A stretch of DNA of 64,000 nt from Cellvibrionaceae bacterium AOL6 (GCA_003265435.1 NOXC01000006.1:124001-188000); one strand, 5' to 3'; shown: positions 46,091 through 55,471, counted from the first letter of the stretch. Made by a program: numbers and translations. The notes: generated by a model not told the origin, from the sequence alone.

Positions 46091-46124
46091 CAAACGAGTA
46101 GATTTCTCATTTAGTTCACAGATC

Positions 46125-46565
46125 ATGATTGTAGATTACTGGCATGTCCCCGGCGTGCTGTATACCCGATACCTGGGTGTCGTCAGCGGACCCGAGCTTG
46201 TGCAAAGCTCGCTGGCGGCCAGTGGGGATGAGCGTTTCGATAATATTCGGCTGATCATCGGAGATTGGTCCGAGGTGAAGAAGACCCTCATTGAGGCCGA
46301 GCACGTCAAAGAGCTGGTCGCGTGCCTGGGTGCGGTATCACGAATTTGCCCTGATGCCGTCAACGCATCGATTGTGCGGCGTAACGAAACCGGGCTGGCT
46401 CTGGCCGCATGGTATCGTCACTTAGCCACGGTATTACCTTGGGAAATTGATATCTTTCACAGCGCGGAAGAAGCCGGGGCTTTCTACGGAATCTCAGCGC
46501 CGCAATTGACAGAAAAGCCCGGCGAGACGCGGCAGTACTCTCTCTATACGCGCTGCGCTAACTGA
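46125..46565 (+). CDS. Unknown protein, paralog A of a STAS-like family
   Basis: 146 residues. Not recognised as a characterized family. It shares with the protein at 47088 the segments YTRYLGVVSGPELVQ, SGDERFDN, LIIGDWS, VRRNETG and LPWEIDIF. The order of short strands and helices suits a SpoIIAA/STAS-like alpha/beta fold. No signal or membrane segment, no catalytic motif. Convergent with yjbQ, only 2 bases apart. A regulatory or binding role is possible, but nothing in the sequence shows it. Confidence 0.8.
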   Translation: MIVDYWHVPGVLYTRYLGVVSGPELVQSSLAASGDERFDNIRLIIGDWSEVKKTLIEAEHVKELVACLGAVSRICPDAVNASIVRRNETGLALAAWYRHLATVLPWEIDIFHSAEEAGAFYGISAPQLTEKPGETRQYSLYTRCAN

Positions 46566-46567
46566 GT

Positions 46568-46984
46568 TCAGCGCGCATCATCCAATAAATGAACGATAAT
46601 ACGGCGCCGCTGCGCGGCCTTGCGGTGCTCCCAAAGATAGATTCCCTGCCATGTGCCGAGCGCAAGCTGCCCTTTTAATACGGGAATGCCAAGGCTAGTG
46701 GCGGTCAGCGCCGCCTTGATGTGCGCCGGCATGTCGTCATCGCCCTCAAGCGTGTGTGTGTAAAGCGGGTCCCGCTCGGGAACGAGTCGATTGATCCAAC
46801 GCTCAAGATCGTGCTGAGCGGAAGGATCGTAGTTCTCCTGAATCAGCAGACTGGCCGATGTGTGCTGGATAAAGAGCGTACACAGGCCCGTTTGAATGTG
46901 ACTCCGCGTCACCAGACTCTTCACCTGATCCGTAAAGGCAAACAAACCCTGACCCGAAACGGATACCTCAAGTGTCTCTATCAT
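46568..46984 (-). CDS. yjbQ: YjbQ/UPF0047 family protein
   Basis: 138 residues. Conserved trimeric family; some members show thiamine-phosphate synthase activity in vitro, but the physiological role is unclear. Family marks: GLCTLFIQHTSASLLIQEN, NYDPSAQHDLERW, HTLEGDDDMPAHIKAAL and QLALGTWQGIYLWEHR. It lies between the two unknown paralogs on the opposite strand. Confidence 0.92.
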   Translation of the reverse strand: MIETLEVSVSGQGLFAFTDQVKSLVTRSHIQTGLCTLFIQHTSASLLIQENYDPSAQHDLERWINRLVPERDPLYTHTLEGDDDMPAHIKAALTATSLGIPVLKGQLALGTWQGIYLWEHRKAAQRRRIIVHLLDDAR

Positions 46985-47087
46985 GCTGATCTCCGATGTT
47001 GCAGCGAGTCGGGAATGCGGCCGAACTTGGTGTCATCAGCGTCTATACTGAAGTTGTTCGTCAACGACTCGCGAGTGTTAAGCGCGC

Positions 47088-47552
47088 ATGATAATCCACA
47101 ATTGGAGCCTACCCAACGTTCTGCATACACGCTACCTCGGCGTTGTCACTGGCCAAGAGCTCGTGCAGGCGACGCTGGCGTCCACGGGCGACGAGCGCTT
47201 TGACGACCTCGACCTGATCATCGGCGATTGGTCTCTCGTCAGGAAAACGCTGATTGACCACCACGATGTGCGCTATCTCAGCGCCTGCCTTGAACAGGCG
47301 ACCAAAAACCATAAAACCATCGCAAACCCGACGATTATCCGCCGCTCGGACACCGGTATCGGGCTCGCCACGCTGTATCGGCACTACGGGCGCAATCTGC
47401 CCTGGGAAATTGCGATTTTCTACACGCTGGACGAGGTGATCGCTGCGTACCAACTCGATGAGGCGGCGCTGCATGAATCCGTCCAGGTGATCGCAGGGGA
47501 CTACGACCTGAGCTACAAAGACGACGAACAACCTCCCGTTTGCCCACTCTAG
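47088..47552 (+). CDS. Unknown protein, paralog B of a STAS-like family
   Basis: 154 residues. Close relative of the protein at 46125: HTRYLGVVTGQELVQ, STGDERFDDLDLIIGDWS, IIRRSDTGIGLATLYRH and NLPWEIAIFYT align directly. It has a longer C-terminal tail (ESVQVIAGDYDLSYKDDEQP). The two probably arose by local duplication, with yjbQ left between or inserted. A perfect palindrome ACTCGCGAGT lies at 47067-47076, just before the start. Function unknown. Confidence 0.8.
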   Translation: MIIHNWSLPNVLHTRYLGVVTGQELVQATLASTGDERFDDLDLIIGDWSLVRKTLIDHHDVRYLSACLEQATKNHKTIANPTIIRRSDTGIGLATLYRHYGRNLPWEIAIFYTLDEVIAAYQLDEAALHESVQVIAGDYDLSYKDDEQPPVCPL

Positions 47553-47705
47553 TCGCGGTAGGACGGCGGCAAGCACTGTCTATTCATAAAACGTATCTAA
47601 GCACCTAGCACCAAAGGCCCTTTTACACATCCAGAGTGCCCTCCGCAGGGCAGTCTATGGCATACTCTTGCGTCTTTGCATACTCTCTACTTGCATGGAC
47701 GTTAC

Positions 47706-49538
47706 ATGTACGCTTTCTTCGAACGCCTGCTCAACCCCTTCCCAGATAGACAAACCGTAACCCCACCCAAATCCATGTGGGCGTTTTGCCTGTTCTACGC
47801 GCGGGGTGCGAAAAAATACATCTTGCTGATGTCTGTGTTTACAGGCTTGCTTGCGCTGCTTGAAGTCTCCTTGTACGGCTTTATCGGCCAGATCGTGGAT
47901 TGGCTCAACACACGCGAGCCCGGCAGCCTGCTTGAGGGTGACAGCGCCAACGCATTGTGGCTTGCGACGGGGGCACTGATCCTTCTGCCGATCACCATCC
48001 TGATTCAGTCCATGCTGCTGCACCAGACCCTGCTCGGCAACTTCCCAATGGCCATACGCTGGCTGACCCATCGCTACCTGCTTGGGCACAGCGTCGGCTA
48101 CTACCAAAATGAATTCGCCGGTCGTCTGGCGACCAAGGTCATGCAAACGTCACTTGCCGTGCGCGAAACCATCCTTAAATTGATGGACGTGGTGCTGTAT
48201 GTGTCGATTTATTTCCTCGGGGGCTTGATTCTGGTGTTCAGTCTGGATTGGCGACTGTTGATTCCCTTTCTCGTCTGGCTTGCGGTCTACGTGAACCTGA
48301 TGCGCTACTTTCTGCCGAAACTCGCTGCCGTATCCGAAGCCCAGGCAGATGCCCGCTCCATGATGACCGGCCGCATTGTGGATACCTACACCAATATCTC
48401 GACGGTAAAACTGTTCTCCCACTCCCGACGCGAAACCGACTACGCGCGCGAGGGTATGGAAGCCTTTCTCGAGACCGTACACCCACAGATGCGCTTGGCC
48501 ACATCCCTGACGGCCATGGTCTGGGCCTGTAATGCGCTGCTGATTTTCTCTGTCGGCGCGGTGAGCTTGTGGCTGTGGTCTATCAGCGCAATCACCACCG
48601 GGGCCATCGCCGCTGCAAGCGGTTTGGTGCTGAGGTTGAACGGCATGAGCCATTGGATTATGTGGGAAGTGTCGACCCTGTTTGAAAATATGGGCACCGT
48701 GCGCGACGGTATGAACACCTTCACCCTGCCGCGTAAAGTGCAGGATGAGAAGAACGCGAAACCGCTTGAACTTTCACGCGGGGAAATCGAATTCCGCAAT
48801 GTGCAATTTCACTACGGGCAACAACGCCGCATCATCGATGATTTTTCCCTGCGTATCGCGCCGGGCGAAAAAATTGGCTTGATTGGGCGCTCCGGCGCCG
48901 GCAAATCCACGCTGGTAAATCTACTGCTGCGTTTTTACGATGTTGAGCGCGGCGAGATTCTGATCGATGGTCAAAATGTGCGGGAAGTGACTCAGGACAG
49001 TCTACGTCAGCACATCGGCATGGTGACTCAAGACACCTCGCTTCTGCACCGCTCTGTGCGCGACAACCTGAAATACGGTAAACCCGATGCCAGCGAATCC
49101 GAAATGCTGAACGCCACCATGCGCGCTTCCGCCGACGAGTTCATCATGAACCTAGAAGACGCGAATGGCCGACGTGGCTATGACGCCCATGTCGGCGAGC
49201 GAGGCGTCAAATTGAGTGGTGGGCAACGTCAGCGCATTGCCATCGCACGTGTGCTTCTCAAAAATGCCCCCATACTGATTTTGGATGAAGCCACATCGGC
49301 GCTCGACTCCGAAGTAGAAAGCGCCATCCAACAGAATTTGCATACGCTGATGGAAGGTAAAACGGTGATTGCCATCGCGCATCGCCTGTCGACCATTGCT
49401 GAGCTCGACCGCTTGATCGTGATCGATGAGGGCCGTATTGTCGAGGAAGGCACGCATCACGAACTGATTGAAAAATCCGGCCTCTACGCTCAACTTTGGG
49501 CGCGCCAGACTGGAGGCTTTTTGGCAGAGAACCTCTGA
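47706..49538 (+). CDS. ABC transporter, fused permease and ATPase (exporter type)
   Basis: 610 residues. Six-helix membrane domain (about 30-320) and ATPase domain (about 360-600): Walker A IGRSGAGKSTLVN, Q loop GMVTQDTSLLH, signature VKLSGGQRQRIAIARVLL, Walker B ILILDEATSALDSE and the switch His in IAIAHRLSTIAEL. It works as a dimer; the transported substrate (lipid, drug or peptide) is not evident. I start at the ATG 47706 with GGA six bases before it rather than at 47676. A strong hairpin follows the gene. Confidence 0.92.
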   Translation: MYAFFERLLNPFPDRQTVTPPKSMWAFCLFYARGAKKYILLMSVFTGLLALLEVSLYGFIGQIVDWLNTREPGSLLEGDSANALWLATGALILLPITILIQSMLLHQTLLGNFPMAIRWLTHRYLLGHSVGYYQNEFAGRLATKVMQTSLAVRETILKLMDVVLYVSIYFLGGLILVFSLDWRLLIPFLVWLAVYVNLMRYFLPKLAAVSEAQADARSMMTGRIVDTYTNISTVKLFSHSRRETDYAREGMEAFLETVHPQMRLATSLTAMVWACNALLIFSVGAVSLWLWSISAITTGAIAAASGLVLRLNGMSHWIMWEVSTLFENMGTVRDGMNTFTLPRKVQDEKNAKPLELSRGEIEFRNVQFHYGQQRRIIDDFSLRIAPGEKIGLIGRSGAGKSTLVNLLLRFYDVERGEILIDGQNVREVTQDSLRQHIGMVTQDTSLLHRSVRDNLKYGKPDASESEMLNATMRASADEFIMNLEDANGRRGYDAHVGERGVKLSGGQRQRIAIARVLLKNAPILILDEATSALDSEVESAIQQNLHTLMEGKTVIAIAHRLSTIAELDRLIVIDEGRIVEEGTHHELIEKSGLYAQLWARQTGGFLAENL

Positions 49539-49594
49539 TGCTTGTCTGCCTCATCGGGCAAAAACCTACTAGCGCCAAATAAGCCCGTAACGCT

Positions 49595-49621
49595 AGCCTG
49601 CAAAAAAATAATTTGCAGGCT
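49595..49621 (+). terminator. Perfect hairpin between ABC transporter and sugar porter
   Basis: AGCCTGCAAA (49595-49604) and TTTGCAGGCT (49612-49621) form a perfect 10-bp stem with a 7-base A-rich loop. The stem ends eight bases before the ATG of the sugar porter. It can act as terminator of the ABC gene, although the tail is only TTGCCCTT, and it would also occupy the position of the porter's ribosome binding site. Confidence 0.55.
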
Positions 49622-49629
49622 TTGCCCTT

Positions 49630-51198
49630 ATGTTTTTGTCGTATACGACACGTTTAGCCATTAGCGTCTCGCTAGGAGGTTTTCTTTTCGGGTTCGATGC
49701 CTCCGTCATTTCCGGCGTCGTGCCACTGCTAAACGATCAATTACACTTGTCAGACTGGCAGCTGGGTGCGCTGGTCAGTGCTCCCACCTTCGGTGGTCTG
49801 ATCTCAGCGACCTTAGTGTCCACCTTGAGTGACCGCTTCGGCCGCAAGCCCCTACTTTTTACCATTGCGTTAATCTATTTGTTCAGCGCCATCGGCTCCG
49901 CCCTAGCCCCCAATTTTAACCTTCTCGTGCTGGCACGCTTTATTGGCGGGCTTGGTTTCGGTTCGCTGGTCTTGGCCCCACTCTATATTTCCGAAATCGC
50001 CCCCCCGGCACGGCGTGGGGCGCTCGTATCCTGTAATCAGTTCAATATCGTGATCGGGTTTGCGCTGGCCTATTTCAGCAATTTCGCACTGCACTCCTTG
50101 AGCCAATACGACGCATCGTGGGTGCATACCATTGGTTTAGCGCCCCACCTCTGGCGCTGGATGCTTGGCCTAGAAATTCTCCCCGCCACCCTGTACGTGC
50201 TCACCTTAACCGCCTTGCCGGAGAGCCCCCGCTGGCTGATATTACAAGGCCAGCCAAACCAAGCAGCTCGTATTTGTGAGCGCCTACAGATCGCACTACC
50301 CATTTCGGGCACCCAAACACGTCTCCCACCGCTAAAACAAAGACTGGGCAACATCGTACGAGGGCGCTCAGGGAAAATGCTGGGTATCGCACTCATTGTC
50401 GCAATGGCCCAGCAAATAACCGGCATCAATGCAATTTACTTCTATGCGCCGAGTATTTTTGAGATGAGCGGCCTGTCTCGTGATGCAGCCTTCGCGCAAG
50501 CGAGTATCATCGGCTTGGTGAACATCGCCTTCACCGTGCTCGCGATGCTACTCATAGACCGGCTTGGTCGAAAGCCGCTGTTGTTAGCCGGTTTGAGTGG
50601 TGTCTTCCTGAGTATGTGTCTCTGTGCGTGGGAATTCCGCCAAGCACACTACCAAATGGATCCCTCATTACCCGATCAGTACGAAGCCCATGTACAAACA
50701 CGACTGGCGCCCTTGGCTGGTCGAAAATTCGAGAACCGCCTTGCTTTCCAACAGGCGTATGCTCAGGTGTTAACGCAGGCCGAACAGGAGAGCGGTGAAC
50801 TGTATTCGACACTCTTTCACCTGCAATCGCAGGTAGAAGCGGCCTCAATCCAGCTCAATGCCACGCGAGTGATGGCCGGTCTATTGCTCTTCGTAGCGGC
50901 ATTCGCTTTGTCATTAGGCCCAGTGATGTGGGTGCTGTTACCCGAGCTGTTCTCGAACAGCCTCAGGGGCGTTGGCATGGCCATTACCGGCCTGGCCAAC
51001 AGCTCGGTCAGTTTTCTCGTTCAATTCCTGTTTCCCTGGCAAATCAGCACCTTGGGTATTGGTCCGACATTCCTGATCTATGGCGCATTTGCTCTACTTG
51101 CTTTAATCGCGATTGCCTACCTGCTCCCAGAAACACGCGGCAGTGATCTGGAGTCTCACGAAAGCACATCTTCTGAGCTTGTGACGCACCCCGGTTAA
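49630..51198 (+). CDS. MFS sugar porter (sugar:proton symporter)
   Basis: 522 residues, 12 membrane helices. Sugar-porter signatures: GFLFGFDASVISGVVPLL, DRFGRKPLLF, PESPRWLILQG between helices 6 and 7, QQITGINAIYFYAP, DRLGRKPLLLAG and LPETRG at the end. Resembles XylE and other hexose or pentose symporters. An insertion of about 80 hydrophilic residues (YQMDPSLPDQYEA onward) lies in an outer loop late in the second half. No ribosome site is visible apart from the hairpin just upstream. It faces the sugar-utilization cluster and likely imports a monosaccharide. Confidence 0.92.
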   Translation: MFLSYTTRLAISVSLGGFLFGFDASVISGVVPLLNDQLHLSDWQLGALVSAPTFGGLISATLVSTLSDRFGRKPLLFTIALIYLFSAIGSALAPNFNLLVLARFIGGLGFGSLVLAPLYISEIAPPARRGALVSCNQFNIVIGFALAYFSNFALHSLSQYDASWVHTIGLAPHLWRWMLGLEILPATLYVLTLTALPESPRWLILQGQPNQAARICERLQIALPISGTQTRLPPLKQRLGNIVRGRSGKMLGIALIVAMAQQITGINAIYFYAPSIFEMSGLSRDAAFAQASIIGLVNIAFTVLAMLLIDRLGRKPLLLAGLSGVFLSMCLCAWEFRQAHYQMDPSLPDQYEAHVQTRLAPLAGRKFENRLAFQQAYAQVLTQAEQESGELYSTLFHLQSQVEAASIQLNATRVMAGLLLFVAAFALSLGPVMWVLLPELFSNSLRGVGMAITGLANSSVSFLVQFLFPWQISTLGIGPTFLIYGAFALLALIAIAYLLPETRGSDLESHESTSSELVTHPG

Positions 51199-51257
51199 CA
51201 GGCGCCTTGAGCCTTGCTATATTGCCTCCTCGACGAAATGTGATCAGGAGTGTTCCA

Positions 51258-52115
51258 ATGCGTGTCGCGACCAGCCACGGTGAAGTGTTTGCCAATTTTT
51301 TGCGTCACGAGCAAAGCAAGCAAGTACCCACCTTGTGTCTCCTGCCTGGCGGACCGGGCTTCAGCCACCGCTACCTCAAAGATGAACTACTGCCTCTGAA
51401 ATCAAGCTGCAACCTGCTCTTCTTCGACCCTATAGGCACGGGTATATCCGACCCTGGTGATCAAGCTCACTGGACTGTAGATGAATCTGCAATAGAGGTG
51501 CTCGACGTGCTGGACCATTTCAAGCTTGATCACGTCTATTTTCTCGCGCATTCTGCAGGCACCCTGACGCTACGCACTTTGCTTGCCAAAGCCCCTAAAC
51601 GCGTGCGTGGAAGCCTATATTCGAGCCCCGCCATTGCACAAGTCCTGCCCGGTATCGCTGAAATATTACGTACTCGCGGAGACGAGCAAGCCGCTGACAT
51701 CGCAAAAAGACTGTGGAAGTACGGAGATTTCGATTGCGTCGCGGATTATTTTGAACATGTCTTTGAACACTATGAGACTGTTCCACTGCCCGATAGTTTT
51801 GTGCAGCGAATAGAGTTCAACCTCGATAAGTTTATCGCACTATTCCCAGCGCTGATGGACGACTCAGAACACACCCCGCTATTTCGTCCCGGTATCCCTG
51901 GAGCCTTACTCTTGGGAAAAGAGGACCCGTTGGCACCACCAATCGCAGTGCAAGAAGCACTGGGCGCTCAACTTAAAGACGTTCGCGTACACTGCTTCGA
52001 AAAAAGCGGCCACAATATGTATTTATCTGAAACAGACGCAGCCGTGCTTGCGGTGAAAGAATTCATCGAGGACTGTGAGGCGGAGTACGCTCTGAAGAAC
52101 AAGTCCGATACTTGA
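51258..52115 (+). CDS. Alpha/beta hydrolase (proline iminopeptidase-like)
   Basis: 285 residues. LCLLPGGPGFSHRYL holds the oxyanion region, LLFFDPIGTGISDP follows, the nucleophile is in FLAHSAGTLTLR, the Asp in LLGKEDPLAPP and the His in KSGHNMYLS. Similar to peptidases and esterases of the prolyl-aminopeptidase group; substrate not known. AGGAG at 51246-51250 places the start at 51258 instead of a TTG at 51207. It is convergent with the GH26-like gene. Confidence 0.88.
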   Translation: MRVATSHGEVFANFLRHEQSKQVPTLCLLPGGPGFSHRYLKDELLPLKSSCNLLFFDPIGTGISDPGDQAHWTVDESAIEVLDVLDHFKLDHVYFLAHSAGTLTLRTLLAKAPKRVRGSLYSSPAIAQVLPGIAEILRTRGDEQAADIAKRLWKYGDFDCVADYFEHVFEHYETVPLPDSFVQRIEFNLDKFIALFPALMDDSEHTPLFRPGIPGALLLGKEDPLAPPIAVQEALGAQLKDVRVHCFEKSGHNMYLSETDAAVLAVKEFIEDCEAEYALKNKSDT

Positions 52116-52180
52116 GAAAGGAATGACCTGGCTCGCTCATCCCCCAAATGCGCGATGAGCAAGCCGGATGAGCTCAATTA

Positions 52181-53392
52181 TTAGTCGTAGTCAGCGTGCT
52201 GAATCCATATTGAATCATTGTTCACTTCATTGAGCCAACGCTCAAGAATAATTGGGTTGCCTTGCACTCGCGTATCCCCCCAATTTCCATTGGCACAGCC
52301 TTCGCCACCCGCAACCGCACCCTGGTCACAATGCCACATTGGCTGAGACTCCCAGTGTGTGTTGATGTACGCCACGGCTCGAATCACATCGCGATTATCA
52401 TAGATAAACTGGAAAAAGGGCGCATACCAGGCCGCCCATAATGCTTCAGCCGATAGGGGTTTCGGGTTATTTGTCTGGATAGGCGAACGGGTCAACGCTC
52501 CAGTCCGATAGCCCTGGGGCGCCGCCTCGGCAATCATCACCGGCTTGTTATGCGAACGTGCAAAACTCAAGAGTTGATTTTGCGCTCGGTCGGGGTCATC
52601 TGGCGGAGTATAATTCCATTGGCTCAAATCCCGATAGAACACAGAGATCCCCACCCAGTCTACGACATCATCTCCAGGATACCAGCTATCCAACATCCCA
52701 GGTTCACGATGGTCGTAGCGCGCCATGCTCGGCCCTGCGATGCTCGGGTCCGGCCATACTGCGCTTTGCCACACCGTGGCAATATTTGAGAAGCCTCGCG
52801 AATGAATGCTTTCGAAAATATGGCGATACGCCGCCTTATAGCTTTCAGGTTCGTAACAGTTCCATGGGCCATCAAATTCATAGCCAATCCGCAAGAATAC
52901 TTTCCGAGGCGCAAGCGAGCCGAAATACTCCAGCATTTTTGCTATTGAAGCATCGTACTGGCCATTCGCAATCGCCTTCCCGTGAGCGGGCTGATTGCAT
53001 TGATCAAATGCCAAGCCCACAGCCAGTGCCGCTTGCGGATTCTCTGAGAGTGTGAAATCAAAATCGACATCGCCTGCCTGCCAATTGGCTCGTGAGAACA
53101 TGGCTTTCAAAGTTTTGTCAGGATCACTGTTTTTCAGTTCAGTGTATAAGGTTAGTCCTTCCAGAGTGTCGGGAACTTCTCTCACATAGGCGCTGATGGT
53201 ATCGCTGTCCTGACCAACAAACATCAGCAATTTCTCATCCGGTGGCAGCAAACGGGCGCTTACAGTAGCTGCTGAACTGAGCGGCGCCTCACCATGTTCT
53301 ACAGCAGGATCGTCGGCATCGTCTTTATGTTCACCGCTACAACTGGCTAGCGCCAACACTAGCCATAGTGCAGGATTGAGTCTGAATGTCAT
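52181..53392 (-). CDS. GH26-like glycoside hydrolase lipoprotein
   Basis: 403 residues. Lipoprotein signal with the lipobox LASC near residue 18. The body resembles clan GH-A family 26: FLRIGYEFDGPW offers the acid/base Glu, DWVGISVFYRD and NKPVMIAEAAPQG the nucleophile Glu, and ATVWQSAV and WYPGDDVVDWVG lie between. GH26 members cut beta-mannan, lichenan or beta-1,3-xylan. The neighbours suggest a xylan-like substrate, but this is inference. The ATG at 53390-53392 overlaps the symporter stop by four bases with GGAGG upstream, so the pair is coupled. Confidence 0.8.
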   Translation of the reverse strand: MTFRLNPALWLVLALASCSGEHKDDADDPAVEHGEAPLSSAATVSARLLPPDEKLLMFVGQDSDTISAYVREVPDTLEGLTLYTELKNSDPDKTLKAMFSRANWQAGDVDFDFTLSENPQAALAVGLAFDQCNQPAHGKAIANGQYDASIAKMLEYFGSLAPRKVFLRIGYEFDGPWNCYEPESYKAAYRHIFESIHSRGFSNIATVWQSAVWPDPSIAGPSMARYDHREPGMLDSWYPGDDVVDWVGISVFYRDLSQWNYTPPDDPDRAQNQLLSFARSHNKPVMIAEAAPQGYRTGALTRSPIQTNNPKPLSAEALWAAWYAPFFQFIYDNRDVIRAVAYINTHWESQPMWHCDQGAVAGGEGCANGNWGDTRVQGNPIILERWLNEVNNDSIWIQHADYD

Positions 53393-54729
53393 TGTCGACA
53401 CCTCCAATCATGTATTTTTTCATGAATTTCTGCCATTTTAGCGTTATCAAGTCGATAGGCTGCAGCCAACCCGATACAGATCAGCGCGCAACCTATCGGC
53501 ACCGTCGAAAAGATATGGCGAATTCCAGCTAGCGTCTCTTCCGTTTGCGGGGCATTCGCTTGATAGCCCCAAAAGCCAAGTAGCCACCCCGCCAACGCGC
53601 CACCAACACCGAAGCCTGCTTTGACCGCCAAAAGTTGGCCGGAGTACGTCAGACCCATTATGCGCTGACCGTATTTACATGCGCCATAATCTACGGTGTC
53701 TGCCACCATCGAAAACATCAGAATCACCACAATATTCTGGAAATATTGGGCAAACACGAACTCAAGTAATATCAAATTAAGATATTGATCAGGTGTCATT
53801 AATAACGCGACACCACTCAGGATCGAGCCGAGCAATGCACACCACATCAAGTGCTTCTTTTCGACATACCTTGCAAGGTAGTTGGTACACACCGCGCCAA
53901 TCAATGCCCCCACGTTGGCCCAGAGCAAAAATCGCCCCAAGAACGCATCATCTTGACCAAGCACATATTTTACAAAGTGTGGCGCAACGGAAATACGCGC
54001 GCTGAATAATATGAGTACAAAAAATGAAATCCCCGCGACGATTGCCCATTGATCGTTGCGAAACAAAGTTTTTAAATCGGCCAGTACAGAATCATGTTTT
54101 CGATCTTGCACACTTGGGCTGTTTTCTTTCGTCCAAAGAAAACACAAGACAAAACAGGCGATAGCGAATAACCCCATACAGGTCATCGCGCGAGTGTAAC
54201 CCTGCTGTGGGTCACCTTGACCGAGCACGCCCACCAAATTGGGTACCGCCCAAACAACAAGCATGGCTCCCAACATGGCCATCGCAAAGCGCCAAGACTG
54301 TAATGAAGCCCGTTCACTTGGGTCCTCTGTCATGACCCCGCCAAGCGCTGCGTAAGGAATGTTGACCATCGTATAGGCCAACATCATCAGTGCGTAAGTG
54401 ACGAAGGCGTACACGAACAATGCGGTTCCGCTAAAAGGAGGTGTAGTAAAAGCGAACACCGCCATAACGGCAAAGGGCACCGCCATCCACAACAGATAGG
54501 GGCGATACCGCCCAAAGCGAGTACGCGTGCGATCTGCGACCATACCCATGATTGGATCCGTCACCGCATCACCCAAACGAACCAATAATAGTATGGTCCC
54601 CGCCGCGACAGCGGAGATACCAAAAACATCGGTGTAGAATATCAACATGAAATTGGCAACGGACTGAAATACAATGTTGCTGGCTAGATCCCCGAAACCA
54701 TAACCCAGCTTCTCTTTAGCTCTTAACAT
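53389..54729 (-). CDS. GPH-family oligosaccharide:cation symporter
   Basis: 446 residues, 12 membrane helices. KLGYGFGDLASNIVFQ at the N terminus, DAVTDPIMGMVADRTRTRFG RYRPYLLW with the conserved RTRxGRxRPY loop, YAALGGVMTEDPSERASL and GQRIMGLTYSGQLLAVKAG place it with MelB, YicJ and XynB-like transporters. These bring in oligosaccharides or glycosides with sodium or protons. It lies 10 bases behind the PhyH gene and overlaps the GH26-like gene. Confidence 0.93.
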   Translation of the reverse strand: MLRAKEKLGYGFGDLASNIVFQSVANFMLIFYTDVFGISAVAAGTILLLVRLGDAVTDPIMGMVADRTRTRFGRYRPYLLWMAVPFAVMAVFAFTTPPFSGTALFVYAFVTYALMMLAYTMVNIPYAALGGVMTEDPSERASLQSWRFAMAMLGAMLVVWAVPNLVGVLGQGDPQQGYTRAMTCMGLFAIACFVLCFLWTKENSPSVQDRKHDSVLADLKTLFRNDQWAIVAGISFFVLILFSARISVAPHFVKYVLGQDDAFLGRFLLWANVGALIGAVCTNYLARYVEKKHLMWCALLGSILSGVALLMTPDQYLNLILLEFVFAQYFQNIVVILMFSMVADTVDYGACKYGQRIMGLTYSGQLLAVKAGFGVGGALAGWLLGFWGYQANAPQTEETLAGIRHIFSTVPIGCALICIGLAAAYRLDNAKMAEIHEKIHDWRCRQ

Positions 54730-54739
54730 CGTCTCAGGT

Positions 54740-55459
54740 CTATCCCTTCATGCGATCTTGAATAACGCTCGCGGTTGCAAACTGATAGCGCATATTCCGG
54801 TATACACAAATATCCGTGATCGATTCCGGGACTTCCGCAGGCATACAACGAAAGTTCGTCGACACTCGGTAGTGGGTGTTCGCAGGTCGCACGCGATGCC
54901 AAGCGTGACCATGAATTAACAGCAGGGCTCCGCGCTTCGGACTCAACTCGATCTGGTCTTCGAAGGTCTCATCTACTTCGCCCACCGTAATCTCGCCCCG
55001 CTTATGAGACCCTGGCACCAACAACACTTGGCCACCCGTTTCTTCATTAATATCATGAGTGTAAACAAGTCGATTCAAATTATACTGGCGAGCATCTTCT
55101 GGCTCACAATCCTGATGCCACGCCTGACCACGGCTCCCTGGCTTGGAGAACATGGTCATACAGTACAGACTACGCCATTTGGGGCCTAGTATGGCTTCAG
55201 ATAGCGCACGCAAGTAAGGATCTGCTTCAAGTGCATCAAAGCATGTTTGCCCCTCCTGCTGAGGAAACCAAGGAATGACTTCTGTTGCCGCCTTACTTAA
55301 AAACTCGTCGCTGTGACTATAGTTGGGGTTGATGCCATAGTGCTCGAGTATGCTAGCGTGCAATACCTTCATGTCGGCATCATCAAAAAATTGCTCAAGA
55401 TACAGGTAGCCCTGCTCCCAGAAGCGCGCCGCGTATTCGGAAATTTCAGTTGCTGTCAT
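54740..55459 (-). CDS. PhyH-family Fe(II)/2-oxoglutarate dioxygenase
   Basis: 239 residues. The double-stranded beta-helix metal site is visible: HQD in AWHQDCEPED and the distal His in HAWHRVRPANTHYRVST, whose Arg binds 2-oxoglutarate. QVLLVPGSHKRGEI and LLIHGHAWHR are typical of phytanoyl-CoA dioxygenase relatives, which hydroxylate, demethylate or halogenate small molecules. AAGGGGAG precedes the ATG at 55457-55459 and directly follows the T run of a terminator. Role in a glycan locus unknown. Confidence 0.9.
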   Translation of the reverse strand: MTATEISEYAARFWEQGYLYLEQFFDDADMKVLHASILEHYGINPNYSHSDEFLSKAATEVIPWFPQQEGQTCFDALEADPYLRALSEAILGPKWRSLYCMTMFSKPGSRGQAWHQDCEPEDARQYNLNRLVYTHDINEETGGQVLLVPGSHKRGEITVGEVDETFEDQIELSPKRGALLLIHGHAWHRVRPANTHYRVSTNFRCMPAEVPESITDICVYRNMRYQFATASVIQDRMKG

Positions 55460-55471
55460 CTCTCTCCCCTT

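Noticed and set aside
47067-47076. Palindrome ACTCGCGAGT before the second unknown paralog
   Set aside because: Only ten bases, no second copy before the first paralog, so chance is likely; mentioned in the gene entry only.
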